From Hyphomonadaceae bacterium UBA7672 (GTDB taxonomy: Bacteria; Pseudomonadota; Alphaproteobacteria; Caulobacterales; Hyphomonadaceae), in the NCBI GenBank assembly GCA_002483135.1, contig DLHI01000030.1, positions 1 to 48,294 of the forward strand: a stretch of DNA of 48,294 nt. The letters run 5' to 3'. Both the position numbers and the translations under genes were made by a program. The first letter of the stretch is position 1; each line of letters opens with the position of its first letter. Of this stretch, positions 1 through 7,417 are shown piece after piece. The notes beneath the pieces are model-generated. The model was not told the DNA's origin. It did not search any database and worked only from the letters and a program-made list of their open reading frames with translations.

Positions 1-2
1 CG

Positions 3-272
3 GGTCCGGCCCGGGCCGGCGTCGGCGTGCGCGCCACGACCCCGGACCGGTTGCCGCTGGCCGGCGCCGTGCCGGGGACGGAGGGCCTGTTCGTCCTCGG
101 CGGCCTGGGCTCTCGCGGCTTCTGCGCCGCCCCGCTGCTGGCCGAACATGTCGCGGCGCTGGCGACTGGCACGCCCTCGCCCCTGACGGCGGAGTCGTCG
201 GGTCGGGTCGATCCGTTACGATTCTCTACCGGCGGGGGGCTTGTGCAACGGACTGCGGCGGCAGACGGTTGA
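3..272 (+). CDS. mnmC: MnmC-type FAD-dependent tRNA-modification oxidoreductase, C-terminal end (5' truncated)
   Basis: This is the 3' end of a gene that starts before the window. The reading frame is open from base 3 to a TGA at 270-272. The visible residues include TTPDRLPLAGAVPG, then GLFVLGGLGSRGF, APLLAEHVAAL and finally DPLRF. This order matches the end of the FAD-binding oxidoreductase domain of MnmC, which removes the carboxymethyl group from cmnm5s2U34 in certain tRNAs before methylation. The GLGSRG segment is the usual late FAD-contact region, and DPxRF closes the domain in the family. About 20 poorly conserved residues follow. I cannot see whether the N-terminal methyltransferase domain is fused. 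Another DAO-family oxidoreductase is possible but less likely. Confidence 0.75.
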   Translation, partial: GPARAGVGVRATTPDRLPLAGAVPGTEGLFVLGGLGSRGFCAAPLLAEHVAALATGTPSPLTAESSGRVDPLRFSTGGGLVQRTAAADG

Positions 273-299
273 GCATTATACCGTCTCGAGGAGACCGCC

Positions 300-716
300 A
301 TGCGCCTTCCCGCCCTCGCCGCCCTGGGCGTTTTTACCGGCCTGACCGCCTGCGCCCCGATGTCCGACACGGCCGGCGGGGCCGCCGTGGACAGTGCGTC
401 GGCGCGTCAGTGTCTCAACATCAGCCAGGTGACCAATTTCCGCCAGGGCCGCCACAACCAGCTCTTCCTGAGGATAGGCCGAAGCGAGGTGTTTGAGCTG
501 GTTTCGGCCGGCGGCTGCACGGACTTCGACTTCGCCAACCAGCTGGCGATCATGCCCGACTCCGGCGGAGCGACCGGCGCGAGGCTGTGCGTCGGCGATA
601 CGGCCCGCGTCTATGCGCACGGCTCGAGCGAGACGCCCATGGCCTGCCGGGCCCGCATCACCCGCAAGCTGACCGACGAAGAGATCGCGGCCCTGCCCGA
701 CTCGCACCGGCCCTGA
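300..716 (+). CDS. small lipoprotein, DUF6491-like
   Basis: The product is 138 residues. It has a short signal sequence ending in the lipobox L-T-A-C with the acylated cysteine at residue 18, so it is predicted to be an exported lipoprotein. The remainder has CLNISQV near residue 38 and further cysteines near residues 73, 99 and 114. The pattern of a CLN motif followed by a short beta-rich domain recalls the DUF6491 family of alphaproteobacterial lipoproteins, but that assignment is from memory of the motif only. A GAGGAG ribosome site lies 6 bases before the ATG. It lies 27 bases after the mnmC-type gene and converges on mutB. Function unknown. Confidence 0.7.
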   Translation: MRLPALAALGVFTGLTACAPMSDTAGGAAVDSASARQCLNISQVTNFRQGRHNQLFLRIGRSEVFELVSAGGCTDFDFANQLAIMPDSGGATGARLCVGDTARVYAHGSSETPMACRARITRKLTDEEIAALPDSHRP

Positions 717-726
717 CGCGAAGCGG

Positions 727-2868
727 TCAGGGTTTCTGGGCGTAACCCAGTAGCTGGTTGAGCTTGTCGATCAGGTCGATGGCCGTGTCGGCGATGACCG
801 AACCGGGCGGATAGACGGCGGCGGCGCCCATGTCGATCAGGGTCTGGACATCCGACGGCGGGATCACCCCGCCGACCACGATCATGATGTCGGGCCGGCC
901 CAGCTTCTCCAGCTCGGCCTTCAGTTCGGGCACCAGGGTCAGGTGGCCCGCCGCCAGGGATGAGGCGCCGACCGCGTGGACGTTGCGCTCGACCGCCTCC
1001 TTCGCCGCTTCGGACGGGGTCTGGAACAGGGAACCAGCTGTGGCTTCCAGCCCAAGGTCGCCATAGGCGGTGGCGATGACCTTCTGGCCGCGGTCGTGGC
1101 CGTCCTGGCCCAGTTTGGCGATCAGGATGCGTGGCGGGCCGCCGTCGTTGTCGACGAAGGCGGCGACCATGTCGCGGGCGCGGGCGATCTTCGGATCGGC
1201 GCCCGCTTCCTTCGCATAGACGCCGGACACGGTCTTCACGGTGGCGACGTGGCGGCCAAAGGCGGCTTCCAGCGCGTCCGAGATTTCGCCGACGGTGGCG
1301 TAGGCCCGGGCCGCCTGCACCGACAGCTCCAGCAGGTTGGCGTTTCCCTTCGCGCCCTCGGTCAGGGCGGTCAGGGCGGCCTGCGTCTTTGCCTCGTCGC
1401 GTTCGTCGCGCAGCCGCTTCAGCTTTTCGATCTGGGCGGTCAGGACGGCGGCGTTGTCGACCTTGAGCATGGGGATGTCGTCGACGGCGTCGGAGAGATA
1501 GCGGTTCACCCCGACGACGGTCTGCTGGCCGGTGTCGATCCGGGCCTGGGTGCGGGCCGAGGCCTCCTCGATCCGCATCTTGGGCACGCCGGCCTCGATG
1601 GCTTTCGCCATACCGCCGAGGGCCTCGACCTCGGCCATCAGGACGCGGGCCTTGTTCGCCAGTTCGTGGGTCAGGCGCTCGACGTAGAAACTGCCGCCCC
1701 ACGGGTCGATGACCTTCGTCAGGCCGGTCTCCATCTGCAGCAGCAGCTGGGTGTTGCGCGCGATCCGGGCCGAGAAGTCGGTCGGCAGGGCCAGGGCCTC
1801 GTCCAGCGCATTGGTATGCAGGCTCTGGGTCTGGCCGCCGGCCGCCGCCATGGCCTCGACCATGGTGCGGGGCACATTGTTGAACACGTCCTGCGCCGCC
1901 AGCGACCAGCCTGAGGTCTGGCAGTGGGCGCGCAGGGACAGGGAGCGGGGGTCCTTGGCGCCGAATTTCGACACCGCCTCGGCCCACAGCAGACGACCGG
2001 CGCGCAGCTTGGCCACCTCCATGAAATAGTTCATGCCGATGGCCCAGAAGAAGCTCAGCCGCGGCGCGAACCGGTCGACGTCCATGCCCGCCGCGACGCC
2101 CGCCTTCAGATATTCCACGCCGTCGGCGAGGGTGTAGGCCAGCTCCAGATCGGCCGAGGCCCCGGCCTCCTGCATGTGGTAGCCGCTGATCGAGATGGAG
2201 TTGAATTTCGGCGTGTGCTCCGCGGTCCAGGCGAAGATGTCCGACACGATCCGCATCGAGGGCTCGGGCGGATAGATATAGGTGTTGCGGACCATGAACT
2301 CCTTGAGGATGTCGTTCTGGATGGTCCCGGTCAGGGCCGCGTGCGGCACGCCCTGCTCCTCGGCCGCCACGACATAGAGGGCCAGGATCGGCAACACCGC
2401 GCCGTTCATGGTCATCGACACCGACATTTGGTCCAGCGGGATGCCGTCGAACAGGGTCCGCATGTCGTAGATGCTGTCGATGGCCACGCCGGCCATGCCG
2501 ACATCGCCCTTCACCCGCGGGTGGTCGGAATCGTAGCCGCGGTGGGTGGCCAGATCGAAGGCGATCGACAGCCCCTTCTGACCGGCGGCGAGGTTGCGGC
2601 GGTAGAAGGCGTTGGACGCCTCGGCGGTCGAGAAGCCGGCGTACTGGCGGATCGTCCAGGGGTTGCCGGCGTACATGGTCGGATAGGGCCCCCGCACATA
2701 GGGGGCGATGCCGGGCAGGCCGTGGATGACGTCGAGACCCTCGACGGCGTCGGGGCCATAGGCGGTGTCGACCGTCAGGCCCTCGGGGGTGTGCCAGGCT
2801 CCTCGCGCCGGGCCGGTTCCGGTCGGGCCGAGGTCCAGCGGGATCCTGGTGAAGTCGGGCGCGCTCAT
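727..2868 (-). CDS. mutB: methylmalonyl-CoA mutase large subunit
   Basis: The product is about 713 residues. It interconverts (R)-methylmalonyl-CoA and succinyl-CoA with adenosylcobalamin, the last step of propionyl-CoA use. The N-terminal two thirds form the TIM-barrel substrate domain, with YAGFSTAEASNAFYRRN and the conserved stretch GTIQNDILKEFMVRNTYI. The C-terminal B12 domain carries GQDGHDRG, the DxHxxG motif whose histidine ligates cobalt, and later VVGGVIPP. I chose the ATG at 2866-2868, because the upstream in-frame ATG at 2881-2883 overlaps the GGAGG ribosome site. The start codon overlaps the TGA of mutA in an ATGA tetranucleotide, so the two subunits are translationally coupled. 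Confidence 0.96.
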   Translation of the reverse strand: MSAPDFTRIPLDLGPTGTGPARGAWHTPEGLTVDTAYGPDAVEGLDVIHGLPGIAPYVRGPYPTMYAGNPWTIRQYAGFSTAEASNAFYRRNLAAGQKGLSIAFDLATHRGYDSDHPRVKGDVGMAGVAIDSIYDMRTLFDGIPLDQMSVSMTMNGAVLPILALYVVAAEEQGVPHAALTGTIQNDILKEFMVRNTYIYPPEPSMRIVSDIFAWTAEHTPKFNSISISGYHMQEAGASADLELAYTLADGVEYLKAGVAAGMDVDRFAPRLSFFWAIGMNYFMEVAKLRAGRLLWAEAVSKFGAKDPRSLSLRAHCQTSGWSLAAQDVFNNVPRTMVEAMAAAGGQTQSLHTNALDEALALPTDFSARIARNTQLLLQMETGLTKVIDPWGGSFYVERLTHELANKARVLMAEVEALGGMAKAIEAGVPKMRIEEASARTQARIDTGQQTVVGVNRYLSDAVDDIPMLKVDNAAVLTAQIEKLKRLRDERDEAKTQAALTALTEGAKGNANLLELSVQAARAYATVGEISDALEAAFGRHVATVKTVSGVYAKEAGADPKIARARDMVAAFVDNDGGPPRILIAKLGQDGHDRGQKVIATAYGDLGLEATAGSLFQTPSEAAKEAVERNVHAVGASSLAAGHLTLVPELKAELEKLGRPDIMIVVGGVIPPSDVQTLIDMGAAAVYPPGSVIADTAIDLIDKLNQLLGYAQKP

Positions 2869-4259
2869 CGGGCCGCCTCCCATTCCTGTGTCTCGAACGG
2901 AGCGGCGAAGCGGACGGGGATCAGCGGATCGCAGGCGTCGCCGCCGGTTTTACGGACCGTCGTCGGCTCGGCCTCGAACGGCGCGGGACGCGGATCCGGG
3001 TCGACGAATTTGGTCACCCCGACCATCCAGGCGTGGCCGTCGGCGAGGGCCGCTTCGCGTTCGGCCCGGGCGGCGGCGACGCGGTCCTGAATGTCGCCGG
3101 TGCGCAAGGCGATGATCAGCCCGCCCTCGCCCTCGATGCGCTGGAACTCGGCCCAGCCGGCCTCGGCCAGATCGCGGGTGCGGGCGTCGAGGAACCACGA
3201 ACCGGACGCCGGATCGTCGACCCGGCCCAGATGGGCCTCTTCCATCAGCACCGCCTGCGTATTCCGCGCCTGACGCCGGGCGAAGGCGTCGGAGCGGCCG
3301 TTGGCGCGCGACAGCCCGTCCAGCACCACGGCATCGGCCCCGCCGACCGCCCCGGCGAAGCCCGCCGCCGTCAGCCGCAGCAGGTTGGGCCAGGGATCTC
3401 GCGCGGACAGCATCCGCCGCGACGAGCGGGCCTCGATGACGGCCGGGGCCTCCGCGCCGAACGCCTGGCCGATCGAACGCCAGATCAGCCGCAGGGCGCG
3501 GACCTTGGCGAGGCCGTCGAAATATTCCTGATCAAGCGAGACGCCCAGCACCGTGCCTTGCAACGCCGCCTCGGCCGTCATCCCGGCCGCGACCGCCGCC
3601 CTGACCAGAGCCACGGCATTGGCCGCCACGAAACCCAGCTCCTGACCGATCGATCCGCCGGCCTCATGCACGACCCGCCCGCTCGCCAGGAAGAAGGACG
3701 CCTCGGGATAGGCGCCCGCATGACGCGCCGCCGTATTGGCCGCCAGCGTCAGGTGCTCCCCGATCGCCCGCGGCGCGGCGCCCGCCTCGGCGAAGGCCGA
3801 CAGGGGGTCCATGTGGAACATCAGTCTGGCGCGCGGCGAGCCCTTGGCCGCCACGGCCAGCGCATTGGCCGCCTCGGGTCCATCCAGCCCCGCGTCCAGC
3901 CCCACCGCCGCCAGTTCCAGCGCCACGCCTTCCAGCGCGCGGGCCAGCGGTTCGGAATCGGCCAGCATCGCGCCCTTCAGCAGCACGGACGCCGCCCCGC
4001 CCTCCAGGTCGGCCAGCACGGCGGCGTTGACCGCCGCCGGATCGTCGCCCTCGACCAGCGTCCGCACGTCCCAGGCGCGGCCCTCGGCGTCCGAGGGGCG
4101 CGGCGCGGATACGGGCTCGCCGCCGGTCACGGCGGCATACAGGGGGCGGATCGCGAGGCCGTCGGCGTCGAGATGCACCAGGCTCTCCAACGGCCGGTCC
4201 TTCAGCGCCTTTTCGGCGAGGGACCGCCAGTCGGCGGGGGAGGGGGTCGGAAACGTCAT
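2865..4259 (-). CDS. mutA: methylmalonyl-CoA mutase small subunit, short form
   Basis: The product is 464 residues. It aligns with the barrel domain of the mutase small subunit, including ASRDPWPNLL-like positions (SARDPWPNLLRLTAAGFAGA), a NTQAVLMEEAHLGRVDDPASGSW stretch in its C-terminal third, and DRVAAAR near the end. Classical small subunits of about 630 residues end in a degenerate cobalamin-like domain. Here the protein stops at FETQEWEAAR with no such domain, so only the barrel remains. It presumably pairs with MutB and has a structural rather than catalytic role. The ATG at 4259 has a GGAG 5 bases upstream. It is the first gene of the mutA-mutB operon and is divergent from the glutathione transferase gene. 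Confidence 0.9.
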   Translation of the reverse strand: MTFPTPSPADWRSLAEKALKDRPLESLVHLDADGLAIRPLYAAVTGGEPVSAPRPSDAEGRAWDVRTLVEGDDPAAVNAAVLADLEGGAASVLLKGAMLADSEPLARALEGVALELAAVGLDAGLDGPEAANALAVAAKGSPRARLMFHMDPLSAFAEAGAAPRAIGEHLTLAANTAARHAGAYPEASFFLASGRVVHEAGGSIGQELGFVAANAVALVRAAVAAGMTAEAALQGTVLGVSLDQEYFDGLAKVRALRLIWRSIGQAFGAEAPAVIEARSSRRMLSARDPWPNLLRLTAAGFAGAVGGADAVVLDGLSRANGRSDAFARRQARNTQAVLMEEAHLGRVDDPASGSWFLDARTRDLAEAGWAEFQRIEGEGGLIIALRTGDIQDRVAAARAEREAALADGHAWMVGVTKFVDPDPRPAPFEAEPTTVRKTGGDACDPLIPVRFAAPFETQEWEAAR

Positions 4260-4385
4260 GGCGTCTCCATTGCCCGCGCCAGCGCCCCGGGTCCAGTGAG
4301 CGGCCGCCGGCGAGATAAGCCACCTCGTCGGTTGCGGTTAGAGTCGGGCCCCCTACATCCAGCCGGAACCCAGCCGGAGTCTTCC

Positions 4386-5087
4386 ATGGCCGACCTTTCC
4401 GCCTTTCCGATCACCCGGCGCTGGCCGGCGCGACATCCCGACCGCCTGCAGCTCTATTCGCTGAACACGCCCAACGGGGTGAAGGTCTCGATCATGCTGG
4501 AGGAAATCGGCCTGCCCTATGAGGGGCATCTCATCGACATCGGGAAGAACGAAACCTGGACGCCGGAATTCCTCTCGCTCAATCCCAACGGCAAGATCCC
4601 CGCCATTCTCGACCCCGACGGGCCGGGCGGTCAGCCGCTGGCCCTGTTCGAATCCGGCGCCATCCTGGTCTATCTGGCCGAGAAGACCGGGCAGTTGCTG
4701 TCCGCCGATCCGGCCACCCGCTACGAGACCCTGCAGTGGGTCATGTTCCAGATGGCCGCGATCGGCCCGATGTTCGGCCAGGTCGGCTTCTTCCATAAAT
4801 TCGCCGGCAAGGCCTTCGAGGACAAACGCCCGCTGGAGCGTTATGTCGCGGAATCAAAACGGCTTCTGGGGGTACTGGAGACCCGGCTGGAGGGCCGCGA
4901 CTGGATCATGGGCCCGTATTCGATCGCGGACGTCGCGACGCTGGGCTGGGTCCGCAACCTGATCGGCTTCTACGAGGCCCGCGATCTGGTCGATTTCGAC
5001 AGCCTGACGAACGTGCCGGCCTGGCTGGAGCGCGGCCTGGCCCGCCCGGCGGTTCAGCGCGGGCTGGAGAGTCCGGCGCGCGTCTGA
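4386..5087 (+). CDS. glutathione S-transferase, YfcG-like disulfide-bond oxidoreductase
   Basis: The product is 233 residues. The N-terminal thioredoxin-fold domain reads LYSLNTPNGVKVSIMLEEIG, then FLSLNPNGKIPAILDPDG and LFESGAILVYLAEKTGQLL. The C-terminal helical domain has LQWVMFQMAAIGPMFGQVGFF and the N-capping box YSIADVATLGWV. The TPNGxKV active-site turn and the GPMFGQ segment are typical of the YfcG/YghU group, which uses glutathione as a disulfide reductase rather than for classic conjugation. The same frame is open far upstream because of the GC-rich antisense of mutA. I start at the ATG at 4386, preceded by GGAG and where family similarity begins. Likely monocistronic and cytoplasmic. 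Confidence 0.9.
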   Translation: MADLSAFPITRRWPARHPDRLQLYSLNTPNGVKVSIMLEEIGLPYEGHLIDIGKNETWTPEFLSLNPNGKIPAILDPDGPGGQPLALFESGAILVYLAEKTGQLLSADPATRYETLQWVMFQMAAIGPMFGQVGFFHKFAGKAFEDKRPLERYVAESKRLLGVLETRLEGRDWIMGPYSIADVATLGWVRNLIGFYEARDLVDFDSLTNVPAWLERGLARPAVQRGLESPARV

Positions 5088-5185
5088 AGGGGCCGGCGGA
5101 TTTGACGGTTTGCGCCCGGCTGATATGTCGAGACGCGCGGTCGTCGTGAACGGGGTCACCCGACAGCCATCGCCGGGGGCTGTCC

Positions 5186-5590
5186 ATGACGCGCTATCCA
5201 TTCCTTTCGCTCGAGCAGGCCCTGCTGGTCTTGCGGGTGGCGACGCCGCTGCTGTTCATGGCCCATGCCGGAATGCGGATCGCCAACGGGACCATCCCCC
5301 GCTTCGGGGCATTCCTGGAGACGCTCGGCTTTCCCTTGGGCGTGCCGCTGGTCTGGGCCATCAGCGTGGTCGAACTCGTGGCCGGGGCGATGATCATTCT
5401 CGGCGTTCAGGTCCGCTGGGCGGCGACCGCCCTGTTCGTCATCGCCGCCACGGGGATCGCGCTGATACACGCGGGCAATGGCTGGTGGGTCGGCGAGCAC
5501 GGCACGGGCGGCAGCGAGTACAGCGTCGCCCTGATCCTGATGCTTCTGGTCGTCGCCGCCGCCGATCGCGTCGCGCCGAAGACCGCCTGA
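5186..5590 (+). CDS. DoxX family membrane protein
   Basis: The product is 134 residues with four hydrophobic segments, at about residues 12-32, 47-67, 70-90 and 108-127. The motif LRVATPLLFMAHAGMRI in helix 1 and the acidic residue in helix 2 (AISVVELVAGAMIILG) match the DoxX/DoxD superfamily of small four-helix inner-membrane proteins. Some members have been linked to redox or thiosulfate metabolism, but no substrate can be inferred here. The ATG follows a weak GGGG-rich site. It lies 98 bases after the glutathione transferase gene and may be cotranscribed with it. Its stop is 41 bases from the tRNA-Val end. Confidence 0.82.
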   Translation: MTRYPFLSLEQALLVLRVATPLLFMAHAGMRIANGTIPRFGAFLETLGFPLGVPLVWAISVVELVAGAMIILGVQVRWAATALFVIAATGIALIHAGNGWWVGEHGTGGSEYSVALILMLLVVAAADRVAPKTA

Positions 5591-5595
5591 TCACG

Positions 5596-5625
5596 CCGGA
5601 TTGGACAGGGCCGGATTGGACAGGG
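5596..5625. repeat. tandem duplication, two exact 15-bp units
   Basis: The unit ccggattggacaggg occurs twice head to tail at 5596-5610 and 5611-5625, between the DoxX stop codon and the 3' end of tRNA-Val. It looks like a small replication-slippage duplication. No function is apparent. Confidence 0.85.
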
Positions 5626-5631
5626 AAGGAA

Positions 5632-5706
5632 TGGTGGACGCGACAGGGATTGAACCTGTGACCCCCTCGATGTCAACGAGGTGCTCTCCCGCTGAGCTAC
5701 GCATCC
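5632..5706 (-). tRNA. tRNA-Val (anticodon GAC)
   Basis: On the minus strand a 7-bp acceptor stem GGATGCG/CGCGTCC (one T-G pair) encloses a D arm with GTAGCTCAGCGGGAGAGC. The anticodon arm is CCTCG-TTGACAT-CGAGG and the T arm carries the GGTTCAATCCC core. The 7-base anticodon loop places GAC at positions 34-36, with the complement gtc at 5672-5674, reading GUC and GUU valine codons. The 3' CCA is encoded at 5632-5634. The D, anticodon, T and acceptor stems all close, so it should be functional. Confidence 0.97.
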
Positions 5707-5748
5707 GCCAAGACGGTTCCGGAGAAGCCCCGGAACGGGAAGGAGCGG

Positions 5749-5778
5749 TCTATAACCCCTAGGGCCCGCCGACCGCAA
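5749..5778 (-). promoter_or_regulatory. putative promoter of tRNA-Val
   Basis: Reading the minus strand, TTGCGG (5778 to 5773) is followed after 18 bases by TATAGA (5754 to 5749). A start would fall near 5742, about 36 bases before the mature tRNA. A 7-bp hairpin (gttccgg/ccggaac, 5716-5736) lies in the leader. The -35 match is only moderate. Confidence 0.5.
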
Positions 5779-5816
5779 GGGCGAAACCGGGGCAAGTCTG
5801 TGTCAAATCACGCTTC

Positions 5817-5863
5817 GCGCTCAAGCAGCGAGCGACCGTTCGTCATCCCTGCAAAGGCAGGGA
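5817..5863. repeat. interspersed repeat plus palindrome, block 1 type
   Basis: Bases 5817-5838 match 8149-8170 at 21 of 22 positions; the shared core is caag-N-gcgagcgaccg. The copy here is followed by a perfect 7-bp inverted repeat tccctgc-aaag-gcaggga at 5846-5863. Both copies are in intergenic DNA of the left block. They resemble REP-like elements but are too short to classify. Confidence 0.65.
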
Positions 5864-5885
5864 CGCGAGCGTTAGCGCCCTGACG

Positions 5886-6245
5886 TCAGGCCGCCGCCAC
5901 CATCCGCTCGACCTCGCCGACGAGGTCGCGCAGGTGGACGGGTTTGGCCAGGACCTTGGCCTGCGGGCTGGCCTGGGCGGCCGACAGGGCCACGGCGGCG
6001 AAGCCGGTGATGAACATGATGCGGATGCCGGGCTGGCGGGCGGCGGCGACGCGCGCCACCTCGATGCCGTCGGCGCCGGGCATGACGATGTCGGTCAGCA
6101 GCAGGTCCCACGGGCCCTGGTCGAGCGCGTCGATGGCGTCGTCGCCGTTCTCGCAATCGACCACCGAATGGCCGGCGCGCTCGAGCGCGCGGGTCAGGAA
6201 GCCGCGAAGCGAGTGATCGTCTTCCGCCAGTAGAATGCGCGCCAT
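5886..6245 (-). CDS. cpdR: single-domain response regulator CpdR
   Basis: The product is 119 residues, one receiver domain with no output domain. It begins MARILLAEDD, with the acidic pair at residues 9-10, the phospho-acceptor Asp at about 52 in LLTDIVMPG, the switch threonine in IMFITGFAAVAL and the lysine in LAKPVHLRDL. ITGFAAVAL and the HLRDLV tail are hallmarks of CpdR. In Caulobacter CpdR is phosphorylated by the CckA-ChpT relay. In its unphosphorylated form it directs ClpXP to the cell pole to degrade substrates such as CtrA and PdeA. An upstream in-frame extension rich in arginine is rejected because similarity starts at this ATG. It is divergent from the N-formylglutamate amidohydrolase gene, an arrangement I recall from Caulobacter. 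Confidence 0.9.
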   Translation of the reverse strand: MARILLAEDDHSLRGFLTRALERAGHSVVDCENGDDAIDALDQGPWDLLLTDIVMPGADGIEVARVAAARQPGIRIMFITGFAAVALSAAQASPQAKVLAKPVHLRDLVGEVERMVAAA

Positions 6246-6373
6246 CTTGGTGTGTCCGCCCCGGTCTTCTTTCGGAAAGGCTACGCGCCGACTGGTAAAC
6301 CCGCCATGAAAATCACCGGTCCGGCGAAGCCGGCGCCTGTGGATGGGCGGGCGAAACAGGCTATGGCGTCGGC

Positions 6374-7240
6374 ATGGATCAGGACGGGGGCGGGGACCAG
6401 GTTGGGGCGGAAGGCAGCGGCGGCGACGCCTTCGTCGTCCTGCGTCCGAAATCACCGGGCGGGTTCGTCTTCGCCTCGCCCCATTCGGGCGCGGTCTATC
6501 CGCCGGAGATGCGCGCCGATCCGGCCCTGGCCGAAGCCAGTCTGCGCAGCGCCGAGGACGCCCTGGTCGACCGGCTGATCGCGCCCGGCGTGGAGCACGG
6601 TGCGACGGTGGTGCTGGCGCGGCTGGGACGGGCCTGGGTCGACCTGAACCGCGATCCGGCCGATCTGGATCCGGCGCTGATAGACGGCGTGGCCGACGGG
6701 TCGGTTTCGGCGCGGACGGCGGCCGGCTACGGCGTGATCCCGCGCCTGACAGGCGACGGGCGGGCCCTCTACGACCGGCGTCTGACCTTGCAGGAGGCGC
6801 GGGACCGGATCGCGCGGGCCCATGCGCCCTATCACGCCGCCGTGGCGGACGGGATGGCGGCGGCGCGGGCGCGGCACGGCGAGGCGGTGCTGGTCGACTG
6901 GCACTCCATGCCGGCCCGGGCCACCCAGGGCGTCGGCGGCGCGCGGGGACCCGACGTGGTGATCGGCGACCGGCACGGCGCGTCCTGTGGGGCCGAGCTG
7001 TCGCGGCGGCTGCGGCGGTCGTTCGAGGCGCTGGGCTGGCGGGTGGCGCTGAACCAGCCCTATGCCGGCGGCTGGACCACCCAGACCTGGGGCAGGCCCT
7101 CCGACGGGTTTCACGCCATCCAGATCGAGCTGAACAGGGCGCTGTATTTCGACGAGGTCGCCCGGGCGCCGGGACCGGGCTGGTCGCGCACCGAAAAGGG
7201 CGTGGCGCGGGTCATCGCCGACCTGCTGGCCGGGGCATAA
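6374..7240 (+). CDS. N-formylglutamate amidohydrolase family protein
   Basis: The product is 288 residues. The motifs FASPHSGAVYPPE near residue 33, ARLGRAWVDLNRDP near 83, VDWHSMPA in the middle and GRPSDGFHAIQIELNRALYF near 245 define the N-formylglutamate amidohydrolase fold, a zinc-dependent hydrolase. The histidine and acidic residues in SPHSG, DLNRD and DWHSM are the likely metal and catalytic positions. The family includes HutG of the five-step histidine pathway, but no other hut gene is nearby, so the substrate is uncertain. The first 20 residues are low-complexity and the true start could be a little downstream. The TAA overlaps the A-tract of the small-RNA terminator on the opposite strand. 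Confidence 0.85.
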   Translation: MDQDGGGDQVGAEGSGGDAFVVLRPKSPGGFVFASPHSGAVYPPEMRADPALAEASLRSAEDALVDRLIAPGVEHGATVVLARLGRAWVDLNRDPADLDPALIDGVADGSVSARTAAGYGVIPRLTGDGRALYDRRLTLQEARDRIARAHAPYHAAVADGMAAARARHGEAVLVDWHSMPARATQGVGGARGPDVVIGDRHGASCGAELSRRLRRSFEALGWRVALNQPYAGGWTTQTWGRPSDGFHAIQIELNRALYFDEVARAPGPGWSRTEKGVARVIADLLAGA

Positions 7241-7265
7241 AAAAAGCCGCGCCCGAGGGCGCGGC
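7239..7265 (-). terminator. intrinsic terminator of the candidate small RNA
   Basis: On the minus strand a perfect 8-bp GC stem GCCGCGCC/GGCGCGGC with a CTCG loop (7246-7265) is followed by seven T residues (7245 to 7239). Plus-strand transcripts would not meet a U-tract here, so it serves transcription coming from the right. Confidence 0.88.
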
Positions 7266-7318
7266 ATGAAGTCTATAGGGAGGAAACGCCCAGAAGGGCA
7301 TGACGCCCGGAGGCGTCG
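7239..7318 (-). ncRNA. candidate small RNA (about 80 nt) with exposed anti-Shine-Dalgarno motif
   Basis: No protein gene fits this interval, but it has every element of a trans-acting small RNA on the minus strand. A consensus promoter lies directly upstream. The predicted start near 7318 is followed by a perfect hairpin GACGCC-TCCG-GGCGTC (7302-7317) and a second hairpin GCCC-TTCT-GGGC (7288-7299). Next comes a single-stranded stretch containing TTTCCTCCC (7278-7286), complementary to a ribosome binding site, and then a strong intrinsic terminator. Small RNAs of alphaproteobacteria of the cuckoo/CcsR type expose CCUCC motifs to pair with mRNA ribosome sites, and this resembles them. I cannot assign it to a named family. 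It could instead be a processed 3' end of the DUF599 transcript, but the promoter argues against that. Confidence 0.72.
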
Positions 7319-7324
7319 AAAACC

Positions 7325-7353
7325 AAGCTAGGTTGCAGCGCACAAATCGTCAA
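7325..7353 (-). promoter_or_regulatory. sigma-70-type promoter of the candidate small RNA
   Basis: On the minus strand TTGACG (7353 to 7348) is separated by exactly 17 bases from TAGCTT (7330 to 7325). The -35 box matches five of six consensus bases and the spacing is optimal. Initiation is expected about 7 bases downstream near 7318, leaving an RNA of about 80 nt up to the terminator. Confidence 0.7.
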
Positions 7354-7417
7354 GCCGATATCTCGCAACTGCGTTCACGGCGTGTAACCGCTTCCAGGCC
7401 GTTCAGCAGCGAGCGCG

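Noticed and set aside
5886..6455. 70-residue N-terminal extension of CpdR
   Set aside because: It is Arg-rich with no similarity; the family starts at the ATG at 6245 with MARILLAEDD.
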